A stretch of 43,474 bases of DNA from Verrucomicrobiota bacterium (lineage in GTDB: Bacteria; Verrucomicrobiota; Verrucomicrobiia; Limisphaerales; UBA1319): assembly GCA_022709905.1 (NCBI GenBank), contig JAKLHY010000064.1, forward strand, positions 1 through 43,474, given 5' to 3'. Positions 1 to 9,176 of the stretch are shown in pieces. Each line of letters opens with the position of its first letter. Positions within the stretch are counted from its first letter, which is position 1. A program made the position numbers and the translations under genes. A model generated the notes under the pieces. The model was not told where the DNA came from, searched no databases, and saw only the letters and a list, made by a program, of their open reading frames with translations.

Positions 1-1237
1 TGCTCGAATACCTTCGCCGTGCCCTCGATGGCCGCCCATTCCTGCCTCAGCCAGTGAAAAGCACCTGAGCAGTTACGAGTATGTGGCGACCGTCCATCGC
101 CTGATGAGGGAATTGGACGAGGATCCTTACACGGACGGTTTCTGGGGAATTGTCACGGGCTACGACGCGGCGAACGCCCTGCGACTGGCGCGTCATCGGG
201 AACCGTTGACAGTGCGGCGGGTGGTATCGGGAACCGAGGTCGCTCTGGAATGTTGCGTGGAGGGGGCATGGTACAGCGAATTGAAGGCGGGTGACGCGAT
301 GCGCAAGCGACCCGGCGAAACCCCGGTCAAATCGACCGTGCCGACGGACACAACCGCGTTGCTCGCCCAAGCCTTGACCGGGGACGAGGCGGACCTGTTC
401 GTCACTTCGGGGCACGCGACGGAACGAGACTGGCAGATTGGCTATGGCTATCGAAACGGACGGTTCATTTCGAAGGAGGGCCGCCTGTATGGGGAAGATC
501 TACAGGGCCGGCAACTGCCGATTGCGGCAAGGAGGCCGCGGGTTTTCCTGCCGGTGGGCAACTGTCTGATGGGGCATATTGACGGTCCGGATGCCATGGC
601 ATTGGCTTTTCTGAACAGCGCCGGTGTGCATCAGATGATGGGTTACACCTTGCCCACGTGGTACGGTTACGCCGGTTGGGGTTGTTTGGATTTCTTTGTC
701 GAACAGCCTGGGAGGTATAGCTTGGTCGAGGCGTTCACCGCCAATCACCATGCCTTGGTGCACCGGCTCGATTCCTTCTTTCCGGGCTTGGCCCAAGCCG
801 ACATCGATTCCCAGGGCAGGACTCGCGAGAAGATCGTTCTCACCGATCGGGCGCGGCAGGCCGGCCTGCGGGAAATCGACGGGCGCGGCTTGCGTTTTGA
901 CCGGGACACGGTGGCTTTTTACGGAGATCCGGGCTGGGTGGCGCGCCTTGAAACCGGTCCGCTCGGCTGGGAACAGGAACTGACCGAGGCCGGTGGCCTC
1001 TGGACCTTCTCCGTGAGACCGTTGCGTGGGGAGAGCAGCTTCCGTCCCGTGAACAAGAATGGATCGCAGCGGGGCGGGCGTCCCTTCATCCAGTTCCTGC
1101 CCAATCGAATCCAAAACATGCAGATTGTTGAGGGCGCGGAATGGGAGCCGGTGGTGACGGACGACTTTGTGCTTGTCCCACGGCCTGCGGATCCAGCGCG
1201 ACCGATCCACGTCACCTTCCGTGCCCAGCGCCGGTAG
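1..1237 (+). CDS. Caspase-fold (clan CD, C25-like) peptidase-like protein, 5' partial
   Basis: The reading frame is open to the left edge of the window (codons from base 2), so the true start lies outside; the GTG at 83 is only an internal codon. The visible part is about 411 residues. Two motifs suggest a clan CD cysteine peptidase: SGHATE with its His codon at 413-415, and PVGNCLMG with its Cys codon at 563-565, about 50 residues later. Both follow hydrophobic strand-like segments (ADLFVTSGH and RVFLPVGNC), as in gingipain-like and caspase-like folds. After the Cys come GVHQMMGYTLPTWYGYAGWG and a roughly 200-residue beta-rich C-terminal part. The motif pair is seen; the peptidase assignment is inference, and a non-catalytic relative is possible. 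It converges with the next gene, 36 bases between stops. Confidence 0.6.
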   Translation, partial: ARIPSPCPRWPPIPASASEKHLSSYEYVATVHRLMRELDEDPYTDGFWGIVTGYDAANALRLARHREPLTVRRVVSGTEVALECCVEGAWYSELKAGDAMRKRPGETPVKSTVPTDTTALLAQALTGDEADLFVTSGHATERDWQIGYGYRNGRFISKEGRLYGEDLQGRQLPIAARRPRVFLPVGNCLMGHIDGPDAMALAFLNSAGVHQMMGYTLPTWYGYAGWGCLDFFVEQPGRYSLVEAFTANHHALVHRLDSFFPGLAQADIDSQGRTREKIVLTDRARQAGLREIDGRGLRFDRDTVAFYGDPGWVARLETGPLGWEQELTEAGGLWTFSVRPLRGESSFRPVNKNGSQRGGRPFIQFLPNRIQNMQIVEGAEWEPVVTDDFVLVPRPADPARPIHVTFRAQRR

Positions 1238-1273
1238 TTGAGAACCGGCCGTTGCACCACATTGGCGTGATCC

Positions 1274-4009
1274 TCAGGGATTGCGCAACCGATAGTAAGC
1301 TGCTGAAGCCGATGCTGGATCGATCTGAATGCCGCTGGTGGCCCCAGGAACAGTCATCCAACTGCCTGTGTTCAGACTTGCGCGCGTTTCGAGCACACCG
1401 CCGCCGGGCCAGGTGAGGGCGACTTTGGAGCCAGCGCGGCTTGCGGTCAGCGGCCCGGGAGTTGAGGGCAACGGAGGGAACTCAACGAACGTGTAGGAAA
1501 CAGGGGGCGAGGTTTGATCCAGGACGCTCCAGCCCATCGTTTGGACCACGATGAAGACGTTGATTGAAGGATTGGGGAAGGCGGGCAAGGCATCGGCCTG
1601 ATGTTTTGCGCCGCGAGAAATCCGAAACTCAAAATCGGTGGCAGGCGTTTCACCGGGGGCGATGTCCACGTCGCCGTCGGTAAAAACTCCCTGGGTCCAC
1701 TCCCCTGCCAGCCGGTAGACACCGTCGTCCTCGATCAGCAAGTCACCGCCGCTCCAGGTGCCGGTGGCAGGATCCTGGTCGGTATCGATGACAATATCGT
1801 AATGATGTCGGCGATCGTTCCAATTGTCGGGCCCCAAAGGCCCGACCGGGGCATAAAAGCTGAAACGGAGGAAGAGATACTCATTGTCGTTGGTCATGGA
1901 GAGTTCCTTGAACTCGATCGTGTCAGGCGCGAATTGATCCTGAACCAGAGCCGTCGGCACGCTGGTCCAGTCTTCGAGATCGCCGTCGATGACAATGGTC
2001 GACCGGAAAACGGAGCTGGCGATCGCGGCATTGCCGAAGCGATCCTCGACTCCAGCGACCGACAGCGTATAGGTTCGGCCGAACTCCTGCTGGGTTGTGG
2101 TCAGCGTCACGGTTTGTGGGTCAGTTGAATCGAGGGCCGCATTCTGGATTTGCAGACCGCCATCCAGCGTGTAGTTCGAGACTTGCTGAGCTGAGAGACT
2201 GTTCAACGGTTCTGAGAAAACCGCGATGACCTTGCGTCCACCTCCCCTCGCGCTGGTGATGCCGGGAGATGTCGAATCGCGAGTGACGGTTAGTGTGGCC
2301 TGCCGGCTGGTAACGCTGTTCAATCGGTTCGATATCACCACCCAATATCGCTGGCCGTTCTCGCTGAACGGCACGGAGTCGAGAACAAGTTGCGAACCGG
2401 TTTCTCCTTCAATCGGCTCGCCTTCGCGGTACCATTGATAAACCGGCAACGTCCCGGTGACGGACACCATGAAGGTGGCCGATGTGCCTTCGATCACAAC
2501 CTGATCGCCCGGCAATTTCGGATCCGTCAGGGTTATTTCAACCGGCGTGGTGGTGAGCACAGCCGCCCGGCTTGACACCTTGATGCCTTTGGGATTGGCG
2601 ATCTCGACCGAGTATGCCCCCGCGTCGGCCGTTGTGACCGAGTCCAGGGTGAATGTGGCGTTCGTGGCATCTGGAATTGGGGCGCCGTTTTTCAACCACT
2701 GATATTTGAAAGGCTGAGTGCCCGTGATCGATCCCGGACTAAATGAGGTGGCCTGGCCTTCGATCACATTCCGATCCGCAGGCTGGGTTGGATCCTGGAT
2801 ACGAGGAGGAAAGCTGTCGCTGGCGATCAAGGAATCGCCGAACACGAGGGAGGACGTTGCGCCTGCGGCGGGATGCACTTCGACTTCGAGGATGTTGTCG
2901 CCTACCACAAGAGCCGTGGTGGGCAGATCAAAGACGTCGGCGGCGCCTGGCTGTGGTGGAGCCCCCGTAGCGGACGTGGTATAGGCTACGGGTCCTTCCG
3001 GCATGCGCACTCGGCAGAGTTCAGTGCCGTTCAGATAGAAAACCGCGCCGGCAGACAGGTAATTGCTGAGAAGCAATCCCACTCCGTTTTGATCGTAATC
3101 CCAGGTGAAGTGAGTTCGGAAGTAGTAGGTGGATCGATCTCTGGCCAGCACGGTATTCACCGGTGCGGGATAAATCCCCGTGGGAGCGTTGAAACCAAAC
3201 AAGCCTGTGCCCTCCTTCCAGCCTGCCTGCGAGTCGTCGTAAGTCATGGCCAGCCAATCCGTCCCCAGATCCTCTCCAGTATCGTTCATCCGCCAATTGG
3301 CCGCGGTCAGGTCCACCAGGATTCGGGTTCCGCTGAAAGGCGGCGGTGTTGGGGCGATCTCGTAAGGGAAAGCGCTGCCGGCATCTGTGACTGCCCAATT
3401 CGAGTCCTCGACTTCGAAGGCAATCGCGATGGCGTCTTGGGTCAACAACAGTAGATCTCGCTCGGGATTGCCCGACCCGGCGGGAACATCAGCAGGCTGC
3501 GTATCTCGCACCGATCGCGAGAACCGGGCCTCATATTGGAAGGCGGGCAGGATTCCTGCCGGCGCCTGCGCCCAGTCCAGGCCGGTCATCTCTCCGTCAT
3601 TAAAGGTGCCGTATCGCTCCGAATACCCGCCAGCATCCTCGATCAGCATCTCGGAGCCCAGCCCGTAGACCGCGTGGCCCGTTGCCGGATCGTTGTCGCT
3701 GTCGATGTAGAAGTGATGGTGATACTTCGTGTAATCCGTGTTGGAACTCGAAGAATGGATGACAATCCGAAGATAGACATACTGATCGTCGTTGGCCACG
3801 TAGACTTCACGAAGATCGAACCCCCCAAGTGTGCCGGGGATTTCATCCCCTTCGTCGTCCACCGCAGCTGGTGGAACACCAGCCCAGTCCGTGAACGTGC
3901 CGTCTATGGTTATATGTTTGAAGGTGCCGGCCGAAGCCTCCTGGGGTGACCCGAAGGCCAGGCATGACATCAGCCAGATCAGAGCGAAGGATCGAAATGA
4001 GGTATTCAT
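1274..4009 (-). CDS. Secreted multidomain protein: CBM9-like, Ig-like and SbsA-like modules
   Basis: A 911-residue exported protein with an N-terminal signal peptide (about residues 1-28, ending EASAG). Visible modules in order: a CBM9/DOMON-like domain (about 30-220, IDGTFTDW start and a DSDNDPATG loop); a jelly-roll-like domain (about 229-400, WRMNDTGEDLGTDW); two Ig-like domains (about 405-487 with YQWLKNG...DAGAYSV, and 490-577 with YQWYREG); an SbsA/Big_5-like domain (about 580-670, VFSEPLN...GNAAI); a second CBM9-like domain (about 672-845, IDGDLEDW and IDTDQDPATG); and a short C-terminal FN3-like module ending AAYYRLRNP, common at the end of Verrucomicrobiota secreted proteins. The two CBM9-like domains look like an internal duplication. 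A surface carbohydrate-binding role is likely but the ligand is unknown. No catalytic domain is visible. No clear ribosome binding site precedes the ATG. Confidence 0.75.
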   Translation of the reverse strand: MNTSFRSFALIWLMSCLAFGSPQEASAGTFKHITIDGTFTDWAGVPPAAVDDEGDEIPGTLGGFDLREVYVANDDQYVYLRIVIHSSSSNTDYTKYHHHFYIDSDNDPATGHAVYGLGSEMLIEDAGGYSERYGTFNDGEMTGLDWAQAPAGILPAFQYEARFSRSVRDTQPADVPAGSGNPERDLLLLTQDAIAIAFEVEDSNWAVTDAGSAFPYEIAPTPPPFSGTRILVDLTAANWRMNDTGEDLGTDWLAMTYDDSQAGWKEGTGLFGFNAPTGIYPAPVNTVLARDRSTYYFRTHFTWDYDQNGVGLLLSNYLSAGAVFYLNGTELCRVRMPEGPVAYTTSATGAPPQPGAADVFDLPTTALVVGDNILEVEVHPAAGATSSLVFGDSLIASDSFPPRIQDPTQPADRNVIEGQATSFSPGSITGTQPFKYQWLKNGAPIPDATNATFTLDSVTTADAGAYSVEIANPKGIKVSSRAAVLTTTPVEITLTDPKLPGDQVVIEGTSATFMVSVTGTLPVYQWYREGEPIEGETGSQLVLDSVPFSENGQRYWVVISNRLNSVTSRQATLTVTRDSTSPGITSARGGGRKVIAVFSEPLNSLSAQQVSNYTLDGGLQIQNAALDSTDPQTVTLTTTQQEFGRTYTLSVAGVEDRFGNAAIASSVFRSTIVIDGDLEDWTSVPTALVQDQFAPDTIEFKELSMTNDNEYLFLRFSFYAPVGPLGPDNWNDRRHHYDIVIDTDQDPATGTWSGGDLLIEDDGVYRLAGEWTQGVFTDGDVDIAPGETPATDFEFRISRGAKHQADALPAFPNPSINVFIVVQTMGWSVLDQTSPPVSYTFVEFPPLPSTPGPLTASRAGSKVALTWPGGGVLETRASLNTGSWMTVPGATSGIQIDPASASAAYYRLRNP

Positions 4010-4367
4010 GGGTCAAGTTTGTGTTGGGGGGCAAGGTGTCGGCTCCAATTTGCAGGACGGTTCGGAGGGAATCTGCATTCGGGGCGGCTCCCAATCCCGG
4101 TGTCTCCTTGAACGAGATGCTGTCCATCACACATCTCCTATCATCACCGAACCGTGGCTTCAATCCGATATTCGCCAGGGATCCGCTCTCATAAACGCTC
4201 ATCCAAGAGGACGAGGAGACTGGAATTCGTTTTGAAGTATCATTTCTGCTTGCTTAAACGATGTTTAGCGGGTGTTCTGACCGTGAGGTTGTGGGAACGC
4301 GGCAGCACTCCGCGAGGGAGGGGCGATTTGATATGAGGCAGCCTTGAGGTCCCACAACGGAAAAGTT
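4010..4367. other. Intergenic region between divergent genes
   Basis: A 358-base gap between two divergently transcribed genes, so promoters for both should lie here. I see no convincing gene. Two small symmetric elements are visible: TAAAC-GAT-GTTTA at 4255-4267, and a 9-bp inverted repeat (GTTGTGGGA at 4288-4296 and TCCCACAAC at 4350-4358) that ends nine bases before the aldo/keto reductase start. The second could be a protein-binding site or a hairpin, but there is no direct evidence. Confidence 0.4.
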
Positions 4368-5453
4368 ATGTGGTACAAAACTTTCGGCAAAACAGGAATC
4401 AGCCTCTCGACGATCGGGTTTGGTGGGATGCGATTTTCCAGACCGGAACGAACGGACGAAATGGCGGACATCGTGCGTCATGCCCATGGTTGCGGGATCA
4501 ATTACTTCGACACAGCGCCATATTACTGCGATGACAAGAGCGAGGAGATCCTGGGTTGTGCCTTTGCCGCCATGCGGCGCGAATCGTTTTATTGTTCGAC
4601 CAAATGCGCTTCGGCATCGGGGGACGGATTACGGCGGAGTCTCGAACGTTCGTTGCGACGGCTTCGAGTTTCGTCCATAGATTTTTTCCACATCTGGTGC
4701 CTGCTTCGGCCGGAACATCTGGAGGAACGCCGGGCTGGTGGGGCGATTGCCGCCGCCCTTAAGGCAAAGGAAGAAGGCCTGATTCAGCACATCGTCGTGT
4801 CGACGCACCTGTCTGGCGCCGAAATCGTGCCGGTGCTCGAAACCGGCTGGTTCGAAGGGGTGACCCTCGGTTACAGCGCACTCAATTTCCCGTTTCGCCA
4901 GGAGGGGATCGCCGCCGCCGCGCGGCGCAACCTGGGGGTGGTCACGATGAATCCTCTGGGCGGGGGGATGATCCCGCAGAACGCCGAGCGTCTGGCTTTC
5001 CTCAAAGGCCCGCAAGACAGAGACGTCGTCCAGGCTGCGCTGCGTTTCAATTTGTCCGAGCCGGCCGTTTCCTGTGTCCTGGTGGGGTTTTCATCCCGGG
5101 AGGAAGTTGACCAGGCGGTCGCCGCCGTTGAGAACTTCACCCCCTATTCCGCCGATCACATCGAGCGCATTAAGGGAAAGATCTCGGCCAGTTTCGATGG
5201 CTTCTGCACGGGCTGCGGCTATTGTCTGCCTTGTCCGGCGGACATCCCGATTCCGCAATTGATGGATGCCTACAATCAAAAGATCCTGGGCCGCGACGAG
5301 GACGCAATTCGGGATCGTTTGAAGTGGCACTGGGACCTGAAGCCCGAGCAGGCGGGCGCCTGCACCCAATGTGGTGAATGCGACGATCGATGCACGCAAC
5401 ATCTGCCCGTTTCCAAGCGGCTTCAATACATCTCAGGCCTGCGGGGGAACTAG
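4368..5453 (+). CDS. Aldo/keto reductase with C-terminal 4Fe-4S motifs
   Basis: NAD(P)H-linked oxidoreductase of the aldo/keto reductase superfamily, 361 residues from the ATG at 4368. An upstream TTG at 4344 is in frame, but family members begin at 'MxYKxFGKTG', so 4368 is preferred. The TIM-barrel tetrad is visible as D48 and Y53 (NYFDTAPYY), K79 (CSTKC) and H108 (DFFHIW). The C-terminal extension carries two cysteine clusters: C280-x2-C283-x2-C286-x2-C289-P and C332-x2-C335-x2-C338-x3-C342. The first matches a 4Fe-4S ligand pattern; the second has lost the usual proline after the last Cys. This AKR plus ferredoxin-like architecture is widespread in anaerobic and soil bacteria, usually with unknown substrate. 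The gene stands alone; its stop is separated by only three bases from the stop of the convergent next gene. Confidence 0.9.
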   Translation: MWYKTFGKTGISLSTIGFGGMRFSRPERTDEMADIVRHAHGCGINYFDTAPYYCDDKSEEILGCAFAAMRRESFYCSTKCASASGDGLRRSLERSLRRLRVSSIDFFHIWCLLRPEHLEERRAGGAIAAALKAKEEGLIQHIVVSTHLSGAEIVPVLETGWFEGVTLGYSALNFPFRQEGIAAAARRNLGVVTMNPLGGGMIPQNAERLAFLKGPQDRDVVQAALRFNLSEPAVSCVLVGFSSREEVDQAVAAVENFTPYSADHIERIKGKISASFDGFCTGCGYCLPCPADIPIPQLMDAYNQKILGRDEDAIRDRLKWHWDLKPEQAGACTQCGECDDRCTQHLPVSKRLQYISGLRGN

Positions 5454-5456
5454 GTT

Positions 5457-6515
5457 TTATGGCACGTCGGGTTCGCCATTGTTTTCCGAAGTGACGGCGC
5501 TGAGCTTCAGGGTGCCGCTCACGACAATGTCCAATCCACTATCCCCATTGCCGGTGGCAAGGACTGAACTCAGACTGACGGACTGGATCCAGGCGTTCTC
5601 TTCCGTGATCCAAATGCCGTCGGCACCGTTTTCGAGGAAGTCGCTTCCGATGATTTTGACCGAGTCCGTGTCGAAGTCTTCCTCAGCCTTGATCTGCAAT
5701 CCCCCATCGCCGTTCCCGACGGATACGGTGGAGACAATGCCGATTGCTTGTGTGTCGTCGATGTCGATACCATCGGCATGACTGTTCACGAACGCGCTGC
5801 CCTCGATAAAGACCGAAGCACTATCATCGATCGACAGGCCGTCATCTCCTTGGGTGTCCTGAACAATTACGTTGTGGAGACGAATGTCGCCCAGCGATTC
5901 CAGGTCGAGTCCATCATCGCCACTGCCAGCCACCCGCGTGTTCCTGACAGTGAAGCTGGTATCCAGGCGGTTCAGTTTATCGGTCTGGGCTTTGATCCCA
6001 TCTGTTCCGTTACCTAGAAACTGGCAGTCGAATATCGAGACGTCGAGGACATCCACAGCCCGCAAACCCCGTTCGACATTATCGACAGACTCGACGTGCT
6101 TCAGGGTCAAACGAATAGGCGCCTCCGGTGATCCGGCTCCCCGAATACCGTGTCTGCCCTCACTCACCCTCAAGTGCGCCAAAGTGACATCCCCCTTTTT
6201 GACATAGATGACCTCCTTCGCGGTATCCTGGGCGACGATTTCAACGTCATCACTGCCTGACAAGGTCACTGAATCAAGATCCACGATAGTGATATTCTCA
6301 TGATAGACTCCCCCGAGGATTTGGATCACATCCGGTCCCGGCCGCAGAGCAGTCTTATTGACCGCTTCCTGAATCGTCCGAAGAGGTTTCGAGACAGACA
6401 TCCCTGAGTTCGAATCGTCACCCTCATCGGCACTGACAAACAATGTGGTTGCGTACCCAGTCGTTATGGCGGCGGTTGCCACCAGACAAGCGTACGTGCA
6501 ATAGGAAGTTCTCAT
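5457..6515 (-). CDS. Secreted right-handed beta-helix repeat protein
   Basis: A 352-residue exported protein with a signal peptide (about 1-22, ending TTGYA). The mature part begins TTLFVSADEGDDSNSG and SKPLRTIQEAV, the usual opening of DUF1565/pectate-lyase-like beta-helix proteins, followed by short repeated coils rich in NGxDGI and GDDGLxL (for example GNGTDGIKAQ, GSGDDGLDLE, GDDGLSIDD, HADGIDIDD, NGADGIWI, GNGDSGLDI). These Asp/Gly-rich turns suggest calcium binding or a parallel beta-helix scaffold. The start is well supported: AGGAG at 6522-6526 (read on the minus strand) sits six bases from the ATG, one of the best ribosome binding sites in the window. Possible roles are polysaccharide binding or lysis; no catalytic residues could be assigned. 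Confidence 0.8.
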   Translation of the reverse strand: MRTSYCTYACLVATAAITTGYATTLFVSADEGDDSNSGMSVSKPLRTIQEAVNKTALRPGPDVIQILGGVYHENITIVDLDSVTLSGSDDVEIVAQDTAKEVIYVKKGDVTLAHLRVSEGRHGIRGAGSPEAPIRLTLKHVESVDNVERGLRAVDVLDVSIFDCQFLGNGTDGIKAQTDKLNRLDTSFTVRNTRVAGSGDDGLDLESLGDIRLHNVIVQDTQGDDGLSIDDSASVFIEGSAFVNSHADGIDIDDTQAIGIVSTVSVGNGDGGLQIKAEEDFDTDSVKIIGSDFLENGADGIWITEENAWIQSVSLSSVLATGNGDSGLDIVVSGTLKLSAVTSENNGEPDVP

Positions 6516-6675
6516 TTTGATCTCCTTTCAGCTGATTAGAAACGCCCTTTTGAACCCTCGAGGAACGAGAATTGCTTCTGACAATCCTCACCATCACTCC
6601 ATTTTCAAGACTGCATTCAATTGAAAACGGTGTCAAGCTCCGTGACAGCCACTCTCAGAACCGCTAAGAAAAAGA

Positions 6676-6758
6676 TTTAACCGCGAATGGACGCCAATCA
6701 ACACGAATCATGGCAGGCCAAATTCGAAGGTTCTGAAGTGTTGGGAACATCAATGGGA
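6676..6758 (+). repeat. Dispersed intergenic repeat, copy A
   Basis: Two joined modules recur elsewhere in the window. Module 1 reads TTAACCGCGAATGGACGCCA then AACACGAAT; module 2 reads GGCCAAATTCGAAGGTTC then TGAAGTGTTGGGAA. Related copies lie at 11773-11882, 16107-16180, 21613-21700 and 25044-25080. This copy is in the 346-base gap between two minus-strand genes. I see nothing else in that gap apart from the ribosome binding site of the beta-helix gene at 5457-6515. Confidence 0.65.
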
Positions 6759-6861
6759 TACCACGACGATGGCGCGCAACGCGCGATCCTGGCTGGCAGC
6801 ATTTCAAGTGGCTGGGATCATTCAATAGTCGAACCACCTTCTCCCAAAAAACAGAGCGTGT

Positions 6862-8871
6862 TTACCGTCTTCCGCCGCCTCCGCCGGATCGCCCCCCATA
6901 ACCACCGCCGATTCCGAAGCTTCTTCCCCCCCCACTGAATCCGCCACTGCTCACTCCAGGGCTTCTTCCAGCGCCAAAGGTGCCTCTGTTCATGGAGGAA
7001 CCGGGATTCGACATCCCACCAAAGCTGGGAGATACAGCCATGGATCGAGGTTGGGCGTAACCTGTGGAAGGCCTGAATCCGCTGGAGGCTAACGGCGATG
7101 ATCTAACCATCGGGGCCGAGGTTTGAGGCGATATTGCTCCCATCGTCCCCATGTTAGGCCGAAAACTGGGGGTTTGAGGGCGGCTCATCATGGGGGTGGA
7201 TTGGACGTTTCTAAAGGTCGGAGTTGCCTGGGGGGTTCGGGTTGGCATGCGAACGGCCGGGCTGGTGACTGGCGCTTGTGGACGGTTGATTATCGTGGTT
7301 GGCTGAACAGTCCTGGAGTTGGGGGTCCTCTGGGTGGTTGGATTGGCCATGCGGACAGCAGCCGGGTTAGCGATTGGAGATTGGGGACGGTTAACCATCG
7401 TGGTGGGCCGGACCGTGCGGGTGTCGGGCGTCGCTTGGGCAGTCCGAGTTACTGTCCGGGCAGCCGGGATGGTGGCAGGAGTCTGCGCACGGCTGGCCAT
7501 TGCAGTGGGCTGAACCGTTCTGGCATTGGGTGTCTCTTGTGTGGTTCGATTAACCATGCGGGCAGTAGGACTGCTGGCAGGAGTCTGTGGGCGGTTGGCG
7601 ATTGCGGTTGGCTGGAGAGATCTGGAACTGGATGTTCCCTGCGAGGTTCGATTGCCCAAGCCGGCCGTTGGGCCGGCAACCGGACTTTGTGGACGCTGTC
7701 CCATGCTCATCGGTCGCGCGGCGCCAGGTTTTTGAGTCTCCAGTGAGCTCCTGTTTCCCGCAATGCCTGTCCCCGGATACCCGAGGCCCGCCGAACCTGC
7801 TTGTTGAGGCCGGTTCCCTATTGAACCCACGTTGGCATAGGCTGCCCCCGGCCGAATCCCGGATCCCGTTTGGTTGCTGTTACGGTTGCGGAAAGGACTG
7901 CTAGCCTGCAAACGTCCTGGATCAGGCTTCCACTTGGCCCCCCCATATGGCCCTGTCCTTGAGTGGTATCCAGGGGAGCTCCCCGCGTAATAATGCTTGC
8001 CGCCATTATGACCATGACCATGGCAATAAACCCCCCCATGATGCCAGTCACAATCGTTGTAAAAATATGCCCCGACGGCGCATCCAAATCCAAACCATAC
8101 CCAAGGCACATAACATGGATACGACCAGTAGGAGTAATAGTAAGAGTAATAGAATGGGTCGTAGTAGGGATAGTAATAATTGAAGGGAGAGCCGTAAACA
8201 AATGCGGGATGGTATCGAGGCACGTAGATGATTTCTGGGGTGGCGGGCTGAATTTGGACGATGGTATTGGTGACGACGGCAACCTGTTGTTCGATCACCT
8301 GCTCCACGACGACATTCGTCAGGGTTACGGTTTGTTGGGGGGTGGATTGAAGATTGCCAGCCTGACGGGCCTTTCCTCTCATGTTCTGGATGGCGGTCAT
8401 GACCTCACCTTCCTGGGCCATGAAAGCCTGTCCCAGGTCGATGGTCCATTGAAGATTATGGTTCATTTGCGCCAGAACATCGGGAACCTGGGCAATGGTC
8501 TTGACATTCTCGTCCCAGGGTTGCGCGGCGAGGTTGGGGAGATTATTTGTGTTTTCCATGAACCTGGCGGCGAGAATAATATCGAGCGGATAGGCGGCAG
8601 CCGGCAGGATGGAGGCAATCAAGGTGTCGGGGTAGAGGGCAATGGGAGCTACTAATTGTTCCAGTTCGGTCAGGCTCCGCTTTACAGGGGCTGGCGTGGC
8701 TGCGGGATTTGTTTGGGCAGGGGTTGGATCGACGGCAGCGGTTGGCGTCTCGGCCAGAGGGGTCGTTGTTTGCACAGGAGTTGAGACCGCTGGGGTCTCA
8801 ACGGCGGCGGCAATCCAGGATACACTGCAGAGGAGCAGAGCTGCGAGAAGGACGCTGCTTTTAGCTTTCAT
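6862..8871 (-). CDS. Secreted DUF3300 protein with repetitive low-complexity tail
   Basis: A 669-residue exported protein. After a signal peptide (about 1-23) and a Pro/Thr-rich linker comes a DUF3300 domain (about 66-230): LEQLVAPIALYPDTLIASIL, YPLDIILAARF, and EIIYVPRYHPAFVYG are characteristic. Residues 231-262 form an extreme Tyr/Pro/Trp run, followed by a His/Gly-rich patch (about 277-293, DWHHGGVYCHGHGHNGG) that could bind metal. Residues 391-568 are five imperfect 34-35-residue repeats plus a partial sixth, and the last 40 residues are Gly/Ser/Arg-rich, ending SGGGGGRR. DUF3300 proteins are usually annotated as uncharacterised envelope proteins. GGAG lies about a dozen bases before the ATG. 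Function is unknown; an envelope-associated structural role is my inference. Confidence 0.85.
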   Translation of the reverse strand: MKAKSSVLLAALLLCSVSWIAAAVETPAVSTPVQTTTPLAETPTAAVDPTPAQTNPAATPAPVKRSLTELEQLVAPIALYPDTLIASILPAAAYPLDIILAARFMENTNNLPNLAAQPWDENVKTIAQVPDVLAQMNHNLQWTIDLGQAFMAQEGEVMTAIQNMRGKARQAGNLQSTPQQTVTLTNVVVEQVIEQQVAVVTNTIVQIQPATPEIIYVPRYHPAFVYGSPFNYYYPYYDPFYYSYYYSYWSYPCYVPWVWFGFGCAVGAYFYNDCDWHHGGVYCHGHGHNGGKHYYAGSSPGYHSRTGPYGGAKWKPDPGRLQASSPFRNRNSNQTGSGIRPGAAYANVGSIGNRPQQAGSAGLGYPGTGIAGNRSSLETQKPGAARPMSMGQRPQSPVAGPTAGLGNRTSQGTSSSRSLQPTAIANRPQTPASSPTARMVNRTTQETPNARTVQPTAMASRAQTPATIPAARTVTRTAQATPDTRTVRPTTMVNRPQSPIANPAAVRMANPTTQRTPNSRTVQPTTIINRPQAPVTSPAVRMPTRTPQATPTFRNVQSTPMMSRPQTPSFRPNMGTMGAISPQTSAPMVRSSPLASSGFRPSTGYAQPRSMAVSPSFGGMSNPGSSMNRGTFGAGRSPGVSSGGFSGGGRSFGIGGGYGGRSGGGGGRR
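7168..7701 (-). repeat. 34-35-codon tandem repeats inside the DUF3300 gene
   Basis: Five full repeats and one partial encode residues 391-425, 426-459, 460-493, 494-528, 529-562 and 563-568 of the DUF3300 protein. The consensus starts NRPQTP, continues with a variable Pro/Ala stretch and RMVNRTTQ-TP, and ends RTVQPTxMx. Conserved Arg in every unit makes the tail strongly basic. The units differ at many positions, so they are not recent copies. Confidence 0.85.
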
Positions 8872-9176
8872 AACATAATCTTTCTCCGTCCAACTTCTAA
8901 TGTAAAGCTAACACCGCGTGGCTGCTTGGCAAACTGAAACAACAGACTGCCGGACCATAAGCCTCGCCAGTGGGGTGGGAACATTTTTCTCGACCGATTT
9001 CGAAGCCCATTTCATTTCAGCCAGTATTGGGTGATTTCGCCCAAAACTGGCTGAGCCCGCTGAGCAATAGTCCCCGCCGTTTTCTTTTTGTGGGGCTCTT
9101 CACGTGACGCAATAATCCCGTCCCCCGGCTTTCCTGCTTGAATCCGACGGCCAGAACCTGAGATTTTCCTTTTCAA
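8872..9176. other. Intergenic region between divergent genes
   Basis: About 305 bases separate the divergent DUF3300 gene and the next plus-strand gene. Promoters for both must lie here, but I could not identify a convincing pair of hexamers, a hairpin or a small gene. Confidence 0.4.
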
